Shown here one piece after another: positions 8,811 through 20,050 of a stretch of 64,000 nucleotides of DNA. Within the stretch, counting starts at the first letter, position 1. Every line of letters starts with the position of its first letter. Under the pieces are notes generated by a model, which had not been told where the DNA came from, ran no database searches, and saw only the letters and a list, made by a program, of their open reading frames with translations. Source of the DNA: Candidatus Nanopelagicaceae bacterium. Lineage in GTDB: Bacteria; Actinomycetota; Actinomycetes; Nanopelagicales; Nanopelagicaceae. The stretch spans positions 49,191 to 113,190 of the forward strand of contig VEQF01000002.1 in the NCBI GenBank assembly GCA_018883365.1, given 5' to 3'. The position numbers were made by a program, and so were the translations under genes.

Positions 8811-9259
8811 TTACCTATCGCGAGATGATTGCTTTAGATGTTCCAGTATTAGTGGGCATCGAGAAAGATATTTATCCAGAAAGTCCTTGGAGCGCGGCGC
8901 AGTTTCGCGAAGAGTTGTTTGGAGTCCCGAAAACTCGCAAATACATTGTGGCGTTAGATGACAATGAAATTATTGGTTATGCCGGCATTGCTCTAGCCGG
9001 TGACGTGGCAGATATTCACACCTTAACTGTGCTGCCAGCTTTCCGGCGACGCGGGATTGCTTCACATATGCTCAAGGAGCTCGAGGAATGGGCTGCACAC
9101 AAAGGGATCACGAACTTCATGTTGGAAATGCGTGAAGGCAATGCCGAAGCCCAGCCGCTATATGAAAAGTACGGTTATCAAGTAATTTCCCGTAGAGATA
9201 ACTATTACGCACCGGGAATCCACGCCTTAATTATGCGCAAAGAGATCTCCCATGAGTGA
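8807..9259 (+). CDS. rimI: Ribosomal protein S18 alanine N-acetyltransferase (RimI-type GNAT)
   Basis: A 150-residue GNAT acetyltransferase that fits RimI, which acetylates the N-terminal Ala of ribosomal protein S18. The acetyl-CoA binding motif is [15 protein letters not shown] (about 75-89), preceded by ADIHTLTV and followed by [21 protein letters not shown], the typical RimI C-terminal block with Tyr near 127. Placement between tsaB and tsaD is the standard position of rimI. The start is inside the TsaB stop (ATGA). Related GNATs can acetylate other N-termini, so the S18 target is by family and context. Confidence 0.92.
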   Translation: MITYREMIALDVPVLVGIEKDIYPESPWSAAQFREELFGVPKTRKYIVALDDNEIIGYAGIALAGDVADIHTLTVLPAFRRRGIASHMLKELEEWAAHKGITNFMLEMREGNAEAQPLYEKYGYQVISRRDNYYAPGIHALIMRKEISHE

Positions 9260-10286
9260 GCCATTAATTCTAGGTATTGAAACCTCTTGCGATGAGACCG
9301 CGGTAGGAATCGTAAAAGGGCGCAAATTACTGGCCAATGTGATTGCATCCAGTGTCGAGGAACATGCCAGATTTGGCGGGGTCGTACCAGAGGTTGCCTC
9401 ACGTGCCCACTTAGAAGCGATGCAACCAACCATTGATAAAGCGTTGCAAGAAAGCGGAATCAAATTAAAGGATTTGGATGCCATAGCTGTTACCGCAGGT
9501 CCTGGTTTAGTTGGCGCGCTGTTGGTTGGAGTTTCTGCTGCAAATGGATTAGCACTGGCATTAAATAAACCGCTTTATGGCGTTAATCATTTGGCCTCTC
9601 ACGTTGCAGTTGATTTGTTGACCCATGAAGACGATGTCAAGCCAACTATTGCTTTATTAGTGAGTGGTGGACACTCCTCAATTTTGCAGGTGAATGACAT
9701 AACTAATGAGATTCAACCTTTAGGTCAAACAATTGATGATGCAGCAGGAGAGGCTTTCGACAAAATCGCTCGCCTCTTAAAACTAGGATTTCCCGGCGGG
9801 CCGTTGATTGATAAAGAAGCAAAACAAGGTGATGAAAATGCAATTGCATTTCCGCGTGGTTTAACTAACCCCAAAGATTTAGCAGATCATGAATTTGATT
9901 TTTCTTTCTCTGGCCTTAAAACCGCGGTCTCACGATATCTACAGGCAACACCAGAATATGTTCGCGCCGATGTTGCAGCATCTTTCCAAGAAGCAATCGT
10001 TGATGTGTTGCTGCAAAAATCAATTAAAGCTTGTAAACAAACCGGCATCGATTCACTAGTAATTGCTGGGGGAGTTGCAGCTAACTCCAGATTACGTTTT
10101 GTCGCTGAACAACGTTGCGCCACCGCAGGAATCGAGCTGCGCACCCCGCCTCCATCGCTGTGCACCGACAACGGGGCCATGGTTGCGGCCCTCGGCTCCC
10201 TGGCGGTCTCAGCTGGCCGCCCGCCTTCCGCCCTAGGCATCGAAGCGGCCTCCTCGATTAGCCCGGCAATCCCAATCTGGGCTTAA
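9252..10286 (+). CDS. tsaD: tRNA threonylcarbamoyltransferase TsaD
   Basis: A 344-residue Kae1/TsaD protein that transfers the threonylcarbamoyl group to A37 of tRNA. The N-terminal ATP loop [14 protein letters not shown] and the metal-binding NHLASH motif (His near 114 and 118) are present, with [11 protein letters not shown] and [11 protein letters not shown] downstream. Length is normal. The ATG overlaps the end of rimI. The last 150 bases are strikingly G+C-rich (85 of 120 bases in 10141-10260), unlike the rest of the gene. The gene ends within a 16-base palindrome. Confidence 0.96.
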   Translation: MSEPLILGIETSCDETAVGIVKGRKLLANVIASSVEEHARFGGVVPEVASRAHLEAMQPTIDKALQESGIKLKDLDAIAVTAGPGLVGALLVGVSAANGLALALNKPLYGVNHLASHVAVDLLTHEDDVKPTIALLVSGGHSSILQVNDITNEIQPLGQTIDDAAGEAFDKIARLLKLGFPGGPLIDKEAKQGDENAIAFPRGLTNPKDLADHEFDFSFSGLKTAVSRYLQATPEYVRADVAASFQEAIVDVLLQKSIKACKQTGIDSLVIAGGVAANSRLRFVAEQRCATAGIELRTPPPSLCTDNGAMVAALGSLAVSAGRPPSALGIEAASSISPAIPIWA

Positions 10287-10292
10287 GCCCAG
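10277..10292. repeat. Perfect 16-base palindrome over the tsaD stop codon
   Basis: CTGGGCTTAAGCCCAG is perfectly self-complementary and contains the tsaD stop TAA at 10284-10286. No T-run follows, so it is a weak candidate for a terminator. It lies just upstream of the groES promoter and could also be a protein-binding site. Function unknown. Confidence 0.5.
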
Positions 10293-10300
10293 CTTCGGAT

Positions 10301-10329
10301 TTGATAGCGGGAATAGCCAGCCGTAGGCT
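10301..10329 (+). promoter_or_regulatory. groES-groEL promoter
   Basis: TTGATA (10301-10306), a 17-base spacer and TAGGCT (10324-10329) form a good sigma-A type promoter. The expected start near 10335-10337 coincides with the first base of the CIRCE element, the classic arrangement for HrcA repression. Confidence 0.7.
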
Positions 10330-10334
10330 TGGCG

Positions 10335-10361
10335 TTAGCACTCGCCGGGTCAGAGTGATAA
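10335..10361 (+). promoter_or_regulatory. CIRCE operator (HrcA binding site)
   Basis: TTAGCACTC, a 9-base spacer, then GAGTGATAA. This matches the CIRCE consensus TTAGCACTC-N9-GAGTGCTAA at 17 of 18 arm positions. It predicts heat-shock control of groES-groEL by HrcA, encoded elsewhere. Confidence 0.95.
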
Positions 10362-10409
10362 CTAAGGACCCATAACTACACGAGAAATCGATAAGAAGGA
10401 GCTACAGCG

Positions 10410-10703
10410 ATGGCCATTGCCATTAAGCCACTTGAAGATCGCATCGTTATCAAGATCAACGAAGCAGAAGAGAAGACCGCATCAGGTCTTGTTATTCCAG
10501 ATACCGCAAAAGAGAAGCCACAGGAAGGCACCGTTGTTGCCGTAGGTCCAGGACGTTTTGATGATGGAGTACGCGTTCCAATGGATATCAAAGTTGGCGA
10601 TGTTGTGCTTTACAGCAAATACGGCGGAACTGAAATCAAGCATGGCGGTGAGGAATATCTAGTGCTATCAGCACGCGACATCCTTGCTGTTATCGAGAAG
10701 TAA
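10410..10703 (+). CDS. groES: Co-chaperonin GroES
   Basis: A 97-residue cytoplasmic Hsp10 that caps GroEL. The whole protein aligns with the family: [22 protein letters not shown] at the start, the mobile loop around [19 protein letters not shown] (about residues 18-36), and [34 protein letters not shown] at the end. A strong ribosome binding site (AAGGAG) lies 8 bases before the ATG. It is followed by groEL after 19 bases and preceded by CIRCE. Confidence 0.98.
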   Translation: MAIAIKPLEDRIVIKINEAEEKTASGLVIPDTAKEKPQEGTVVAVGPGRFDDGVRVPMDIKVGDVVLYSKYGGTEIKHGGEEYLVLSARDILAVIEK

Positions 10704-10716
10704 AAAGAGACGATAA

Positions 10717-12357
<1,641 letters not shown>

Positions 12358-12380
12358 CTAGTACCAAATAAAAGAAATCT

Positions 12381-12412
12381 AAAGGGCTCTGACCAATGTC
12401 AGAGCCCTTTTT
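12381..12412 (+). terminator. Rho-independent terminator of groES-groEL
   Basis: AAAGGGCTCTGAC (12381-12393), a CAAT loop, and GTCAGAGCCCTTT (12398-12410) with a T-run to 12412. Thirteen perfect base pairs. Confidence 0.95.
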
Positions 12413-12415
12413 CAT

Positions 12416-12427
12416 TACACTCCGCAG
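12416..12427 (+). promoter_or_regulatory. Leaderless -10 box for terC
   Basis: TACACT (12416-12421), six bases, then ATG at 12428. It lies immediately after the groEL terminator. No ribosome binding site. Confidence 0.6.
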
Positions 12428-13360
12428 ATGAACTCTGAAACCGTAAATGTCTCAACAACGGTCTGGTTGGTAACCCTTGGCATCGTCTCGATCGTAATAA
12501 TCGCGGATTTGATCTGGGCCTACCTACGCCGAAATTCGATTACCTCCATGAAGGAGGCGGCTACCTGGACCTTCATTTACGTATCTGCAGCCATCATCTT
12601 CGGTATCTCAATGCGAAGCTGGGATGGCCCAACCGCCTCTGCCGAATTCTTCGCTGGCTGGATTACCGAGTATTCGTTATCAATCGATAACCTGTTCGTT
12701 TTCCTAATCATTTTGACCCGACTTCGAATCGAGCGGGAAAAAGAGCAGCTGGTGCTGCTTTTGGGCATCTTGATGGCGCTAGTAATGCGCGGAATTTTCA
12801 TCATCGTTGGTGCTGCAGTGGTGGAGCGATTTGTTGCAATCTTTTTCCTATTCGGAGGCATCTTGCTGTGGACCGCATACAAACTCATTACCGAGGATGC
12901 GGAGGAGGATGAGTGGCAGGAAAACCGCATCATCACCGCGCTTCGCAAACGTGGTTATTCCACATTCACAATTGCATTGGTGGCGCTCGGAACCACAGAT
13001 TTGTTATTCGCGCTTGATTCAATTCCAGCAATCTTTGGTTTAACTAGAGATCCATACATTGTTTTCATGGCAAATGCTTTTGCGTTGATGGGATTACGTC
13101 AGCTTTATTTCCTAGTCGGAATTTTGCTAAAACGATTGGTATATCTCTCCAAGGGACTTTCTATCGTTTTAGGTTTTATCGGAATCAAATTGATTATCGA
13201 GGCTTTGCACGGAATCGGCATCCACGATATTGCTGGATTCAAGATCCCTCATGTTTCGCTGCAGGTCTCGCTGGGCGTCATCATTTCTGCTTTAGCGGTT
13301 ACGACAGTGATTAGCTTGCGAAAGAATCCAAATCGAGATCCTGATCCGCTTCACAACTAA
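12428..13360 (+). CDS. TerC/Alx family integral membrane protein
   Basis: A 310-residue membrane protein with eight or nine hydrophobic segments. TerC family members are linked to metal (manganese) export and to tellurite resistance. The family signatures SIDNLFVFLIILTRL (about residues 86-100) and ALDSIPAIFGLTRDPYIVFMAN (about 197-218) carry the intramembrane Asp residues that probably bind metal. A charged loop EDAEEDEWQENR lies between helices near residues 154-165. It is a single-gene transcription unit bounded by terminators on both sides. The exact substrate is not shown by the sequence. Confidence 0.9.
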   Translation: MNSETVNVSTTVWLVTLGIVSIVIIADLIWAYLRRNSITSMKEAATWTFIYVSAAIIFGISMRSWDGPTASAEFFAGWITEYSLSIDNLFVFLIILTRLRIEREKEQLVLLLGILMALVMRGIFIIVGAAVVERFVAIFFLFGGILLWTAYKLITEDAEEDEWQENRIITALRKRGYSTFTIALVALGTTDLLFALDSIPAIFGLTRDPYIVFMANAFALMGLRQLYFLVGILLKRLVYLSKGLSIVLGFIGIKLIIEALHGIGIHDIAGFKIPHVSLQVSLGVIISALAVTTVISLRKNPNRDPDPLHN

Positions 13361-13381
13361 CAATCATTCTTAAAAAAGTTA

Positions 13382-13417
13382 AAACCCCCGGGTTCGCATC
13401 CCCGGGGGTTTAGTTTT
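13382..13417. terminator. Bidirectional terminator between terC and whiB
   Basis: AAACCCCCGGG (13382-13392) pairs with CCCGGGGGTTT (13401-13411). TTTAGTTTT follows on the plus strand. On the minus strand the copy of 13371-13384 is T-rich. It therefore serves both converging genes. Confidence 0.92.
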
Positions 13418-13430
13418 ATAGGAAGTGCTG

Positions 13431-13733
13431 TTACGCAGTAAAGAAACGTTGTTGACGTTGTGCCTTACTGATGATGTCCAAACGTTCCTCTTCAGTTAAT
13501 CCGCCCCAGATGCCATATGGCTCCTGAGCGGCAAGCGCATGTGCTCGACATGCTGCGATCACTGGACAGGTTGCGCACACTGCCTTAGCGGCGTTCTCAC
13601 GAGCTTTGCGGCGGGGGCCACGCTCGCCATCTGGATGGAAGAACATCTCAGTTGGGAGGGATCGGCAAGCACCCTCATACTGCCATTCCCAATTTGAAGC
13701 TACCGGCTTTGGAAGACGCGATGTTTCAGACAT
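13431..13733 (-). CDS. whiB: WhiB family iron-sulfur transcription factor (WhiB3/WhiD type)
   Basis: A 100-residue regulator that should bind a [4Fe-4S] cluster through four cysteines (C23, C53, C56, C62 in this numbering; C-x29-C-x2-C-x5-C). MFFHPDGERGPRR between the first two cysteines and EPYGIWGGLTEEER after the last are typical of WhiB3/WhiD, which respond to redox and control development or lipid metabolism in other actinobacteria. Gene order beside groEL and guaB matches M. tuberculosis whiB3. I chose the ATG at 13733 because a TATGGT box lies exactly six bases upstream. An ATG 24 bases further up has neither box nor ribosome binding site. Confidence 0.92.
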   Translation of the reverse strand: MSETSRLPKPVASNWEWQYEGACRSLPTEMFFHPDGERGPRRKARENAAKAVCATCPVIAACRAHALAAQEPYGIWGGLTEEERLDIISKAQRQQRFFTA

Positions 13734-13745
13734 GGGTGAACCATA
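13734..13745 (-). promoter_or_regulatory. Leaderless -10 box that fixes the whiB start
   Basis: Read on the minus strand, TATGGT (13745-13740) is followed by six bases and the ATG at 13733. This box falls inside the longer open frame, so the longer start would not be on the transcript. Confidence 0.6.
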
Positions 13746-13854
13746 CAATCGCGCCATAGGTTGTTCAAGTACCTTGACCGCATAAAACCCTGAGAAAGTG
13801 CTCAGAGACCCATTTCAAGTCGCGCACACCACAATCTGGACGCACTATTGGCCA

Positions 13855-14781
13855 GTGGCCGACAAAAGCAACACCTCCCCAGTAACAGCCCCCATCACAG
13901 AGGCGCTTACTGTCGCGGCCGTTGCCAGAAGACTTGGAGTAGCCCCCGCCACATTGCGAACCTGGGATCGACGCTATGGGCTTGGTCCATCTGAGCACAG
14001 CACCGGAGAACATCGCCGTTACAACATTAATGATTTAGCTCGCTTAACTTTGATGCGTAAGTTAGTAATTGCTGGAGTTTCTCCCGCCGAAGCTGCACAA
14101 CGTGCGCTGGCTTTTGATGGCGAAACCTCTCCAGAGTTGATTTCAAGTTCACTTTCAAAAGATGTAGCGGTTCGCGAAGAGTTAGTTGAAACTTTGATTC
14201 GCGCAGCACGCGCATATGATCGTAATTTTATTGAAGAGTTGCTGCGGTCAGAATTGTCGGCCCGCGGAATTTCAAATACCTGGAACGAAGTAATCGTTCC
14301 ATTACTAATAATGATTGGCGATGAGTGGGCGGAATCAGGAACCGGAATTGAAACCGAACATTTGGTAAGTGAAATTGTTAAACGTCTGTTGCAGGAGGAA
14401 AATAAATCTGTTGCAAATCCAGTTAATGCTAGACCAGTTCTTTTGGCTTGCATTGGTGAGGAGATGCACTCCTTAGCTCTATACGCACTCGGTGCCTGTC
14501 TTTCAGAGCGCAATATTGCAATTCAGTTTTTAGGAGCACGAACACCGATTGAGGCAATCAGTGCAGTTGTTAAGCGTTCTGCGCCTCCGGCAATTTTCTT
14601 GTGGGCGCAACTTGGAAAAAATGGTGATCCTGCAGTGCTTGGCGAATTGCCAAGTATTAGACCTGCACCTCGAATTATTTTAGGTGGACCTGGTTGGAAG
14701 CTCTCCGATAAAAAGACTGCGGTCCATGTTGATGACTTGATGGAGGCGGTAGAAGAGATTACGCGGGCGGCCGGAGCTTAA
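13855..14781 (+). CDS. MerR family regulator with cobalamin-binding domain, CarH/LitR-like
   Basis: About 308 residues: a MerR DNA-binding domain (TVAAVARRLGVAPATLRTWDRRYGL, roughly 20-45), a helical bundle, and a Rossmann-like B12 domain. The helical bundle holds W158, E168 and H169, exactly the W-x9-E-H motif of CarH photoreceptors, and H205 (in GEEMHSLAL) sits where CarH has the lower cobalt ligand. This points to an adenosylcobalamin-dependent light sensor. The residue after the Trp is Ala, whereas Thermus CarH has the His that binds cobalt in the light state. The gene is divergent from whiB. The start is uncertain: GTG at 13855 gives a normal N-terminus; GTG at 13798 is also in frame. 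Confidence 0.82.
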   Translation: MADKSNTSPVTAPITEALTVAAVARRLGVAPATLRTWDRRYGLGPSEHSTGEHRRYNINDLARLTLMRKLVIAGVSPAEAAQRALAFDGETSPELISSSLSKDVAVREELVETLIRAARAYDRNFIEELLRSELSARGISNTWNEVIVPLLIMIGDEWAESGTGIETEHLVSEIVKRLLQEENKSVANPVNARPVLLACIGEEMHSLALYALGACLSERNIAIQFLGARTPIEAISAVVKRSAPPAIFLWAQLGKNGDPAVLGELPSIRPAPRIILGGPGWKLSDKKTAVHVDDLMEAVEEITRAAGA

Positions 14782-14805
14782 TTTCCTGATTATTTACGCA
14801 CCCAT

Positions 14806-15938
<1,133 letters not shown>

Positions 15939-15939
<1 letters not shown>

Positions 15940-17051
15940 TGGTTGATATCGAGATTTCACCCGGCAAACGCGCCCGTACCGCATATTCATTTGATGACAT
16001 TTCTATTGTTCCCTCCCGCAGAACCCGCGAGCCCAATGAGGTTTCCACCGCGTGGCAGATCGATGCTTACAAATTTGAGTTGCCTTTACTAGCAGCGCCT
16101 ATGGACTCAGTGGTTTCACCAGAGACCGCGATCGCAATTGGAAAACTTGGGGGATTGGGAGTTTTAAATCTCGAAGGTCTTTGGACCCGTTACGAAAATC
16201 CAAAGATTCAACTGGGCGAGATCTCATCCATTCCTGCTGATCAAGCAACTCGCAGAATGCAGGAGCTTTATAAAGCACCGATTCGTCCCGAGTTGATTAA
16301 ACAACGTCTTGCTGAAATTCGAGCTGCAGGTGTAACTGTTGCCGGTGCACTTTCGCCGCAACGCACAGCAGAGTTTCACAAAGCGGTAATTGATGCCGGG
16401 GTAGATATTTTCGTGATCCGCGGAACAACTGTGAGTGCGGAGCATGTTTCAAAATCAAATGAACCTTTGAATCTAAAGAAATTTATTTATGAATTAGATG
16501 TTCCAGTCATTGTTGGCGGATCTGCAACCTCACAAAGTGCTTTGCACTTAATGCGAGCTGGAGCCGCTGGAGTTCTGGTTGGTTTTGGTGGTGGAGCTGC
16601 GCATACAACTCGACAGGTTTTGGGAGTTTCAGTTCCAATGGCAACCGCGGTTGCCGATGTTGCGGCTGCACGCCGAGAGTACCTGGATGAATCTGGCGGC
16701 CGATATGTACATGTAATTGCTGATGGATCTGTTGGAAAAAGCGGAGATATCGCAAAAGCTATTGCTTGTGGCGCAGATGCGGTCATGCTGGGTTCACCAT
16801 TAGCGCGTGCTGAAGAATCACCAGGCCGTGGTTGGCATTGGGGATCAGAGGCGCACCATCCTGAGGTGCCGCGCGGTGCGCGAGTTCATGTAGGTACAGC
16901 AGGTTCGCTGGAAGAAATTCTGCTTGGCCCTTCACATTCTGCCGATGGAAATATGAATCTTTTTGGTGCGCTCCGTCGCGCCATGGCAACTTGCGGATAC
17001 TCTGACTTGAAAGAGTTCCAAAGAGTTGAAGTGGTTTTAAATAGAGCGTAA
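15939..17051 (+). CDS. guaB3: GuaB3 family IMP dehydrogenase-related protein
   Basis: A 370-residue GuaB paralogue of the class conserved in actinobacteria and cyanobacteria. It shares the TIM-barrel fold ([69 protein letters not shown]). The catalytic-loop region is GVLVGFGGGAAHTTRQVLG, with no Cys at the position where GuaB has one. Cyanobacterial GuaB3 has been reported to have IMP dehydrogenase activity; the role in actinobacteria is less settled. It lies between guaB and guaA as in mycobacteria. Confidence 0.92.
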
Positions 17052-18605
17052 ATGAGAAATCAAAGCAATCACGTTTTAGTAGTTGATTTCGGGGCACAGT
17101 ATGCCCAGCTCATTGCAAGGCGAGTACGACAAGCCAATGTCTATAGTGAAATTGTTCCCTCGACCATGTCAGTTGATGAAATCTTGGCTCGAAACCCAAG
17201 AGCCATAATTCTTTCTGGCGGCCCATCTTCTGTTTATGCAGATGGCGCACCAAAAATTGATCCCAAAATTTTTGAGTATGACATTCCAGTCTTTGGAATT
17301 TGTTATGGCTTTCAAGCCATGGCGCAAGCACTAGGTGGAGAGGTTGCTAAAACTGGAAAGTCAGAGTTCGGCCGCACCTCATTTAATGCGCGCACCGATT
17401 CAAAGTTGCTTGAGGGTTTGCCAGATAATTTCAATGTCTGGATGAGTCATGGCGATAGCGTAAGTAATCCACCAAAAGGATTTAAGACCATTGGAAGCAC
17501 CACAGATACTCCGGTTGCAGCATTTGAAAACGAGACCGGATTGCTTGCCGGTGTTCAATTCCATCCAGAGGTTTTGCATTCGCAACATGGTCAAGAGATT
17601 TTGCGTCGCTGGCTTATTGATGTAGTTAAATGCAAGCCAACCTGGACCTCAGAAAATATTGTGGAAAATGAGCTAATCAATATCAAATCGCAGGTTGGGC
17701 AAAAAGCTGTTATTTGCGGTCTATCCGGAGGAGTGGATTCTGCTGTTGCAGCGGCATTAGTTCAGCGAGCCGTTGGAAATCAGCTCACCTGTGTTTTTGT
17801 GGATCACGGTTTATTGCGTCAGGGAGAAGCCGAGCAGGTAGAACGGGATTTCGTTGCCGCAACCGGAGTGAAGTTAATGGTTGTTGATGCAAAAGAGAGA
17901 TTCTTGGCGGCATTAAAAGGTGTAGTTGATCCAGAAGAGAAGCGAAAAATAATTGGCCGAGAATTTATTCGGGTATTTGAATCTGCGGCGCAAGAAATTT
18001 CCCAAAATCAGAAAGTAGATTTTCTAGTTCAAGGCACTTTGTATCCAGACATTGTGGAATCCGGAGGCGGAACCGGAACAGCAAACATCAAGTCACATCA
18101 CAATGTTGGTGGACTTCCCGATGATTTGGAGTTCTCACTGATTGAGCCTTTACGTACTTTGTTTAAGGATGAGGTGCGCGAAGTTGGGCTGCAACTTGGA
18201 CTTCCTGAGGCAATCATTTGGCGTCAACCTTTTCCTGGTCCCGGTCTTGCAATTCGAATAGTCGGTGAAGTTACTGAAGAAAGACTTAGAATCCTTCGCT
18301 CAGCCGACCTTATCGCGCGCGAAGAATTACAATCGGCCGGTCTAGATCGAGAGATTTGGCAATGCCCAGTTGTATTACTCGCAGAGGTCCGAAGCGTTGG
18401 AGTGCAAGGCGATGGCAGAACTTATGGTCATCCGATTGTGCTGCGCCCGGTATCTAGTGAAGATGCAATGACAGCAGATTGGTCACGCGTTCCGTATGAG
18501 GTCTTAGCCAAGATTTCAAACCGCATTACCAATGAAGTACGAGAGGTTAACCGAGTAGTTCTTGATGTGACTTCAAAGCCACCAGGAACTATCGAATGGG
18601 AATAG
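17052..18605 (+). CDS. guaA: GMP synthase (glutamine-hydrolysing)
   Basis: A 517-residue enzyme that converts XMP to GMP. The N-terminal class I glutamine amidotransferase has its nucleophile at C84 (FGICYGFQ) and the HPE motif in [10 protein letters not shown]. The ATP pyrophosphatase P-loop is [12 protein letters not shown] near residue 225. The C-terminal dimerisation domain ends with [13 protein letters not shown], the usual terminus. It starts directly after the guaB3 stop (TAAATG), completing a guaB-guaB3-guaA operon. Confidence 0.98.
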   Translation: MRNQSNHVLVVDFGAQYAQLIARRVRQANVYSEIVPSTMSVDEILARNPRAIILSGGPSSVYADGAPKIDPKIFEYDIPVFGICYGFQAMAQALGGEVAKTGKSEFGRTSFNARTDSKLLEGLPDNFNVWMSHGDSVSNPPKGFKTIGSTTDTPVAAFENETGLLAGVQFHPEVLHSQHGQEILRRWLIDVVKCKPTWTSENIVENELINIKSQVGQKAVICGLSGGVDSAVAAALVQRAVGNQLTCVFVDHGLLRQGEAEQVERDFVAATGVKLMVVDAKERFLAALKGVVDPEEKRKIIGREFIRVFESAAQEISQNQKVDFLVQGTLYPDIVESGGGTGTANIKSHHNVGGLPDDLEFSLIEPLRTLFKDEVREVGLQLGLPEAIIWRQPFPGPGLAIRIVGEVTEERLRILRSADLIAREELQSAGLDREIWQCPVVLLAEVRSVGVQGDGRTYGHPIVLRPVSSEDAMTADWSRVPYEVLAKISNRITNEVREVNRVVLDVTSKPPGTIEWE

Positions 18606-18625
18606 CAGAAAAGGGTTTGATGTAA

Positions 18626-19297
18626 ATGAAGAAAGTAGCCGTTGTAGTTCTAGCTGCGCTATTTACCTCTGCATTAGCTATTCCATCTAGCTCATACGCC
18701 GAAACCAAGAAACCTCGCACCGTTTCTGCTAAAGCGGACAAGATTCAATGTAAATCAACCAAAGCTGTTGCAGCTAACCCAACAAGAATTGCACCACCAG
18801 AATCAATTTTGAAACGTGGACCACGACAAATAACACTGCAAACTAATTGTGGCGATATCGTCATTCAAACTTTTTTCAAGCAAGCTCCAGTAACTATCAC
18901 TGTGTTATCAGCCTTAATCAAAGGCGGTTATTACAACAAAACGCTTTGCCACAGATTAACTACTGAAGGCATTTTTGTTTTGCAATGCGGTGATCCCACA
19001 GCTACCGGTTCTGGCGGTCCTGAATTCCGTTATCGCGATGAGAATCTTCCTGCCGCGGGATCTAATAACTATCCAGCCGGTGTTGTAGCAATGGCTAATT
19101 CCGGACCAAATACCAATGGATCTCAGTTCTTTTTGGTCTACAAAGACACAACGCTTGGGCCTAATTACACAATCTGGGGTCGTATTACCTCAGGGCTTGA
19201 GATTGTTAGATATGTTGCAGAAGGCGGCGTAAAAAATGGAGAGACCGATGGTGCTCCAGTTCGCAAGATTGCAATTGAATCAGCTAGCCAAAGATAG
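18626..19297 (+). CDS. Secreted cyclophilin-type peptidyl-prolyl isomerase
   Basis: A 223-residue exported cyclophilin that catalyses proline isomerisation in proteins. Residues 1-25 form a Sec signal peptide (VAVVVLAALFTSALAIPSSSYA). The core contains FFKQAPVTITVLSALIKGGYYNKTLCHRL and ANSGPNTNGSQFFLVYKDT, the substrate-binding strand. The active-site Arg of typical cyclophilins (F-H-R) appears as CHRL, so that residue is kept. It is placed after guaA with a 20-base gap, probably in the same transcript. It likely acts outside the membrane. Confidence 0.88.
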   Translation: MKKVAVVVLAALFTSALAIPSSSYAETKKPRTVSAKADKIQCKSTKAVAANPTRIAPPESILKRGPRQITLQTNCGDIVIQTFFKQAPVTITVLSALIKGGYYNKTLCHRLTTEGIFVLQCGDPTATGSGGPEFRYRDENLPAAGSNNYPAGVVAMANSGPNTNGSQFFLVYKDTTLGPNYTIWGRITSGLEIVRYVAEGGVKNGETDGAPVRKIAIESASQR

Positions 19298-19304
19298 TTA
19301 TTAC

Positions 19305-20027
19305 TTAATCGGTATTTATAACCTTAAAGATTTCTACTATTTTTCCGGCAGGTAGACCCTGAGCCTCTGCGTTGCGTTGTCCCCATTCGCGAACCATATT
19401 TTCTAACTCTTTATTGTGCGCGGTCTGGCTAACATGAGAATGCAGCGCGGCCATTTTCTTATCAAAGGTTTCAGTAATGTCCACAAAATGATTTGGGGTT
19501 GGTGATCCAGTCATCCAAACCTCACGCACCCGCCATGGTTCAAAACCAGCTTCTTTGAGATCGGTAAAAGCGTAAGGATTACGTGCATCTGGGTAGACAG
19601 CTTGAATTGCGGTTTCGCCTGCAGCTAGATGATCAGGATGGCTTGCAAAGATTCGCTCCCAATTTCGCTCTGGTGATTGCACCAGCATGCGATCTGGTTT
19701 AGCGATTCGAATAGCTTTAACAATTTCCTTACGCAGTTCGATGGATGGCATTAGCCATCCATCACGATAATTCAAATAAGTAATATCTGTTACGCCAAGT
19801 GCAGCTCCAGCATCGCGTTGCTCTTTTTGACGCACCTGGGCCATCTCTTCCAGTGGGATTCCTGATTCCTCTCCACCTTGGTCGCCATTGGTGATGATGC
19901 AATATGAGACTTCAATTCCTTTTGCGGTCCATTGTGCAATCGTGCCGCCGGCTCCAAAATCGCAATCATCTGGATGGGCCATAACTACTAATACGCGCTT
20001 TATTTCATCATCGTTCAATGGAGTCAC
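19305..20027 (-). CDS. PIG-L family N-acetylglucosaminyl deacetylase-like protein
   Basis: A 240-residue zinc-dependent deacetylase of the PIG-L/LmbE superfamily. The zinc motif AHPDDCDFGAGG (about 17-28) and a second HPDHLAAGETA motif near 122 give the His and Asp ligands. Actinobacterial relatives include MshB and Mca of the mycothiol pathway, but this protein is shorter and the substrate is not shown. The GTG start at 20027 has a TAGGAT box exactly six bases upstream. It converges on the cyclophilin gene with a gap of 7 bases. Confidence 0.85.
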   Translation of the reverse strand: MTPLNDDEIKRVLVVMAHPDDCDFGAGGTIAQWTAKGIEVSYCIITNGDQGGEESGIPLEEMAQVRQKEQRDAGAALGVTDITYLNYRDGWLMPSIELRKEIVKAIRIAKPDRMLVQSPERNWERIFASHPDHLAAGETAIQAVYPDARNPYAFTDLKEAGFEPWRVREVWMTGSPTPNHFVDITETFDKKMAALHSHVSQTAHNKELENMVREWGQRNAEAQGLPAGKIVEIFKVINTD

Positions 20028-20039
20028 CGGGCTATCCTA
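20028..20039 (-). promoter_or_regulatory. Leaderless -10 box for the PIG-L gene
   Basis: On the minus strand TAGGAT (20039-20034), six bases, then GTG at 20027. It overlaps by two bases the -10 box of the divergent pcrA promoter. Confidence 0.6.
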
Positions 20040-20050
20040 GACTTGCCGGC
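20038..20050 (+). promoter_or_regulatory. Leaderless -10 box that fixes the pcrA start
   Basis: TAGACT (20038-20043), seven bases, then ATG at 20051. The in-frame ATG at 20018 would lie inside the PIG-L coding region and upstream of this promoter. Confidence 0.55.

Noticed and set aside
13734..13757. Longer whiB start at 13757 (eight extra residues)
   Set aside because: The TATGGT box at exactly six bases before the ATG at 13733 lies within this extension, and no ribosome binding site supports the upstream ATG.
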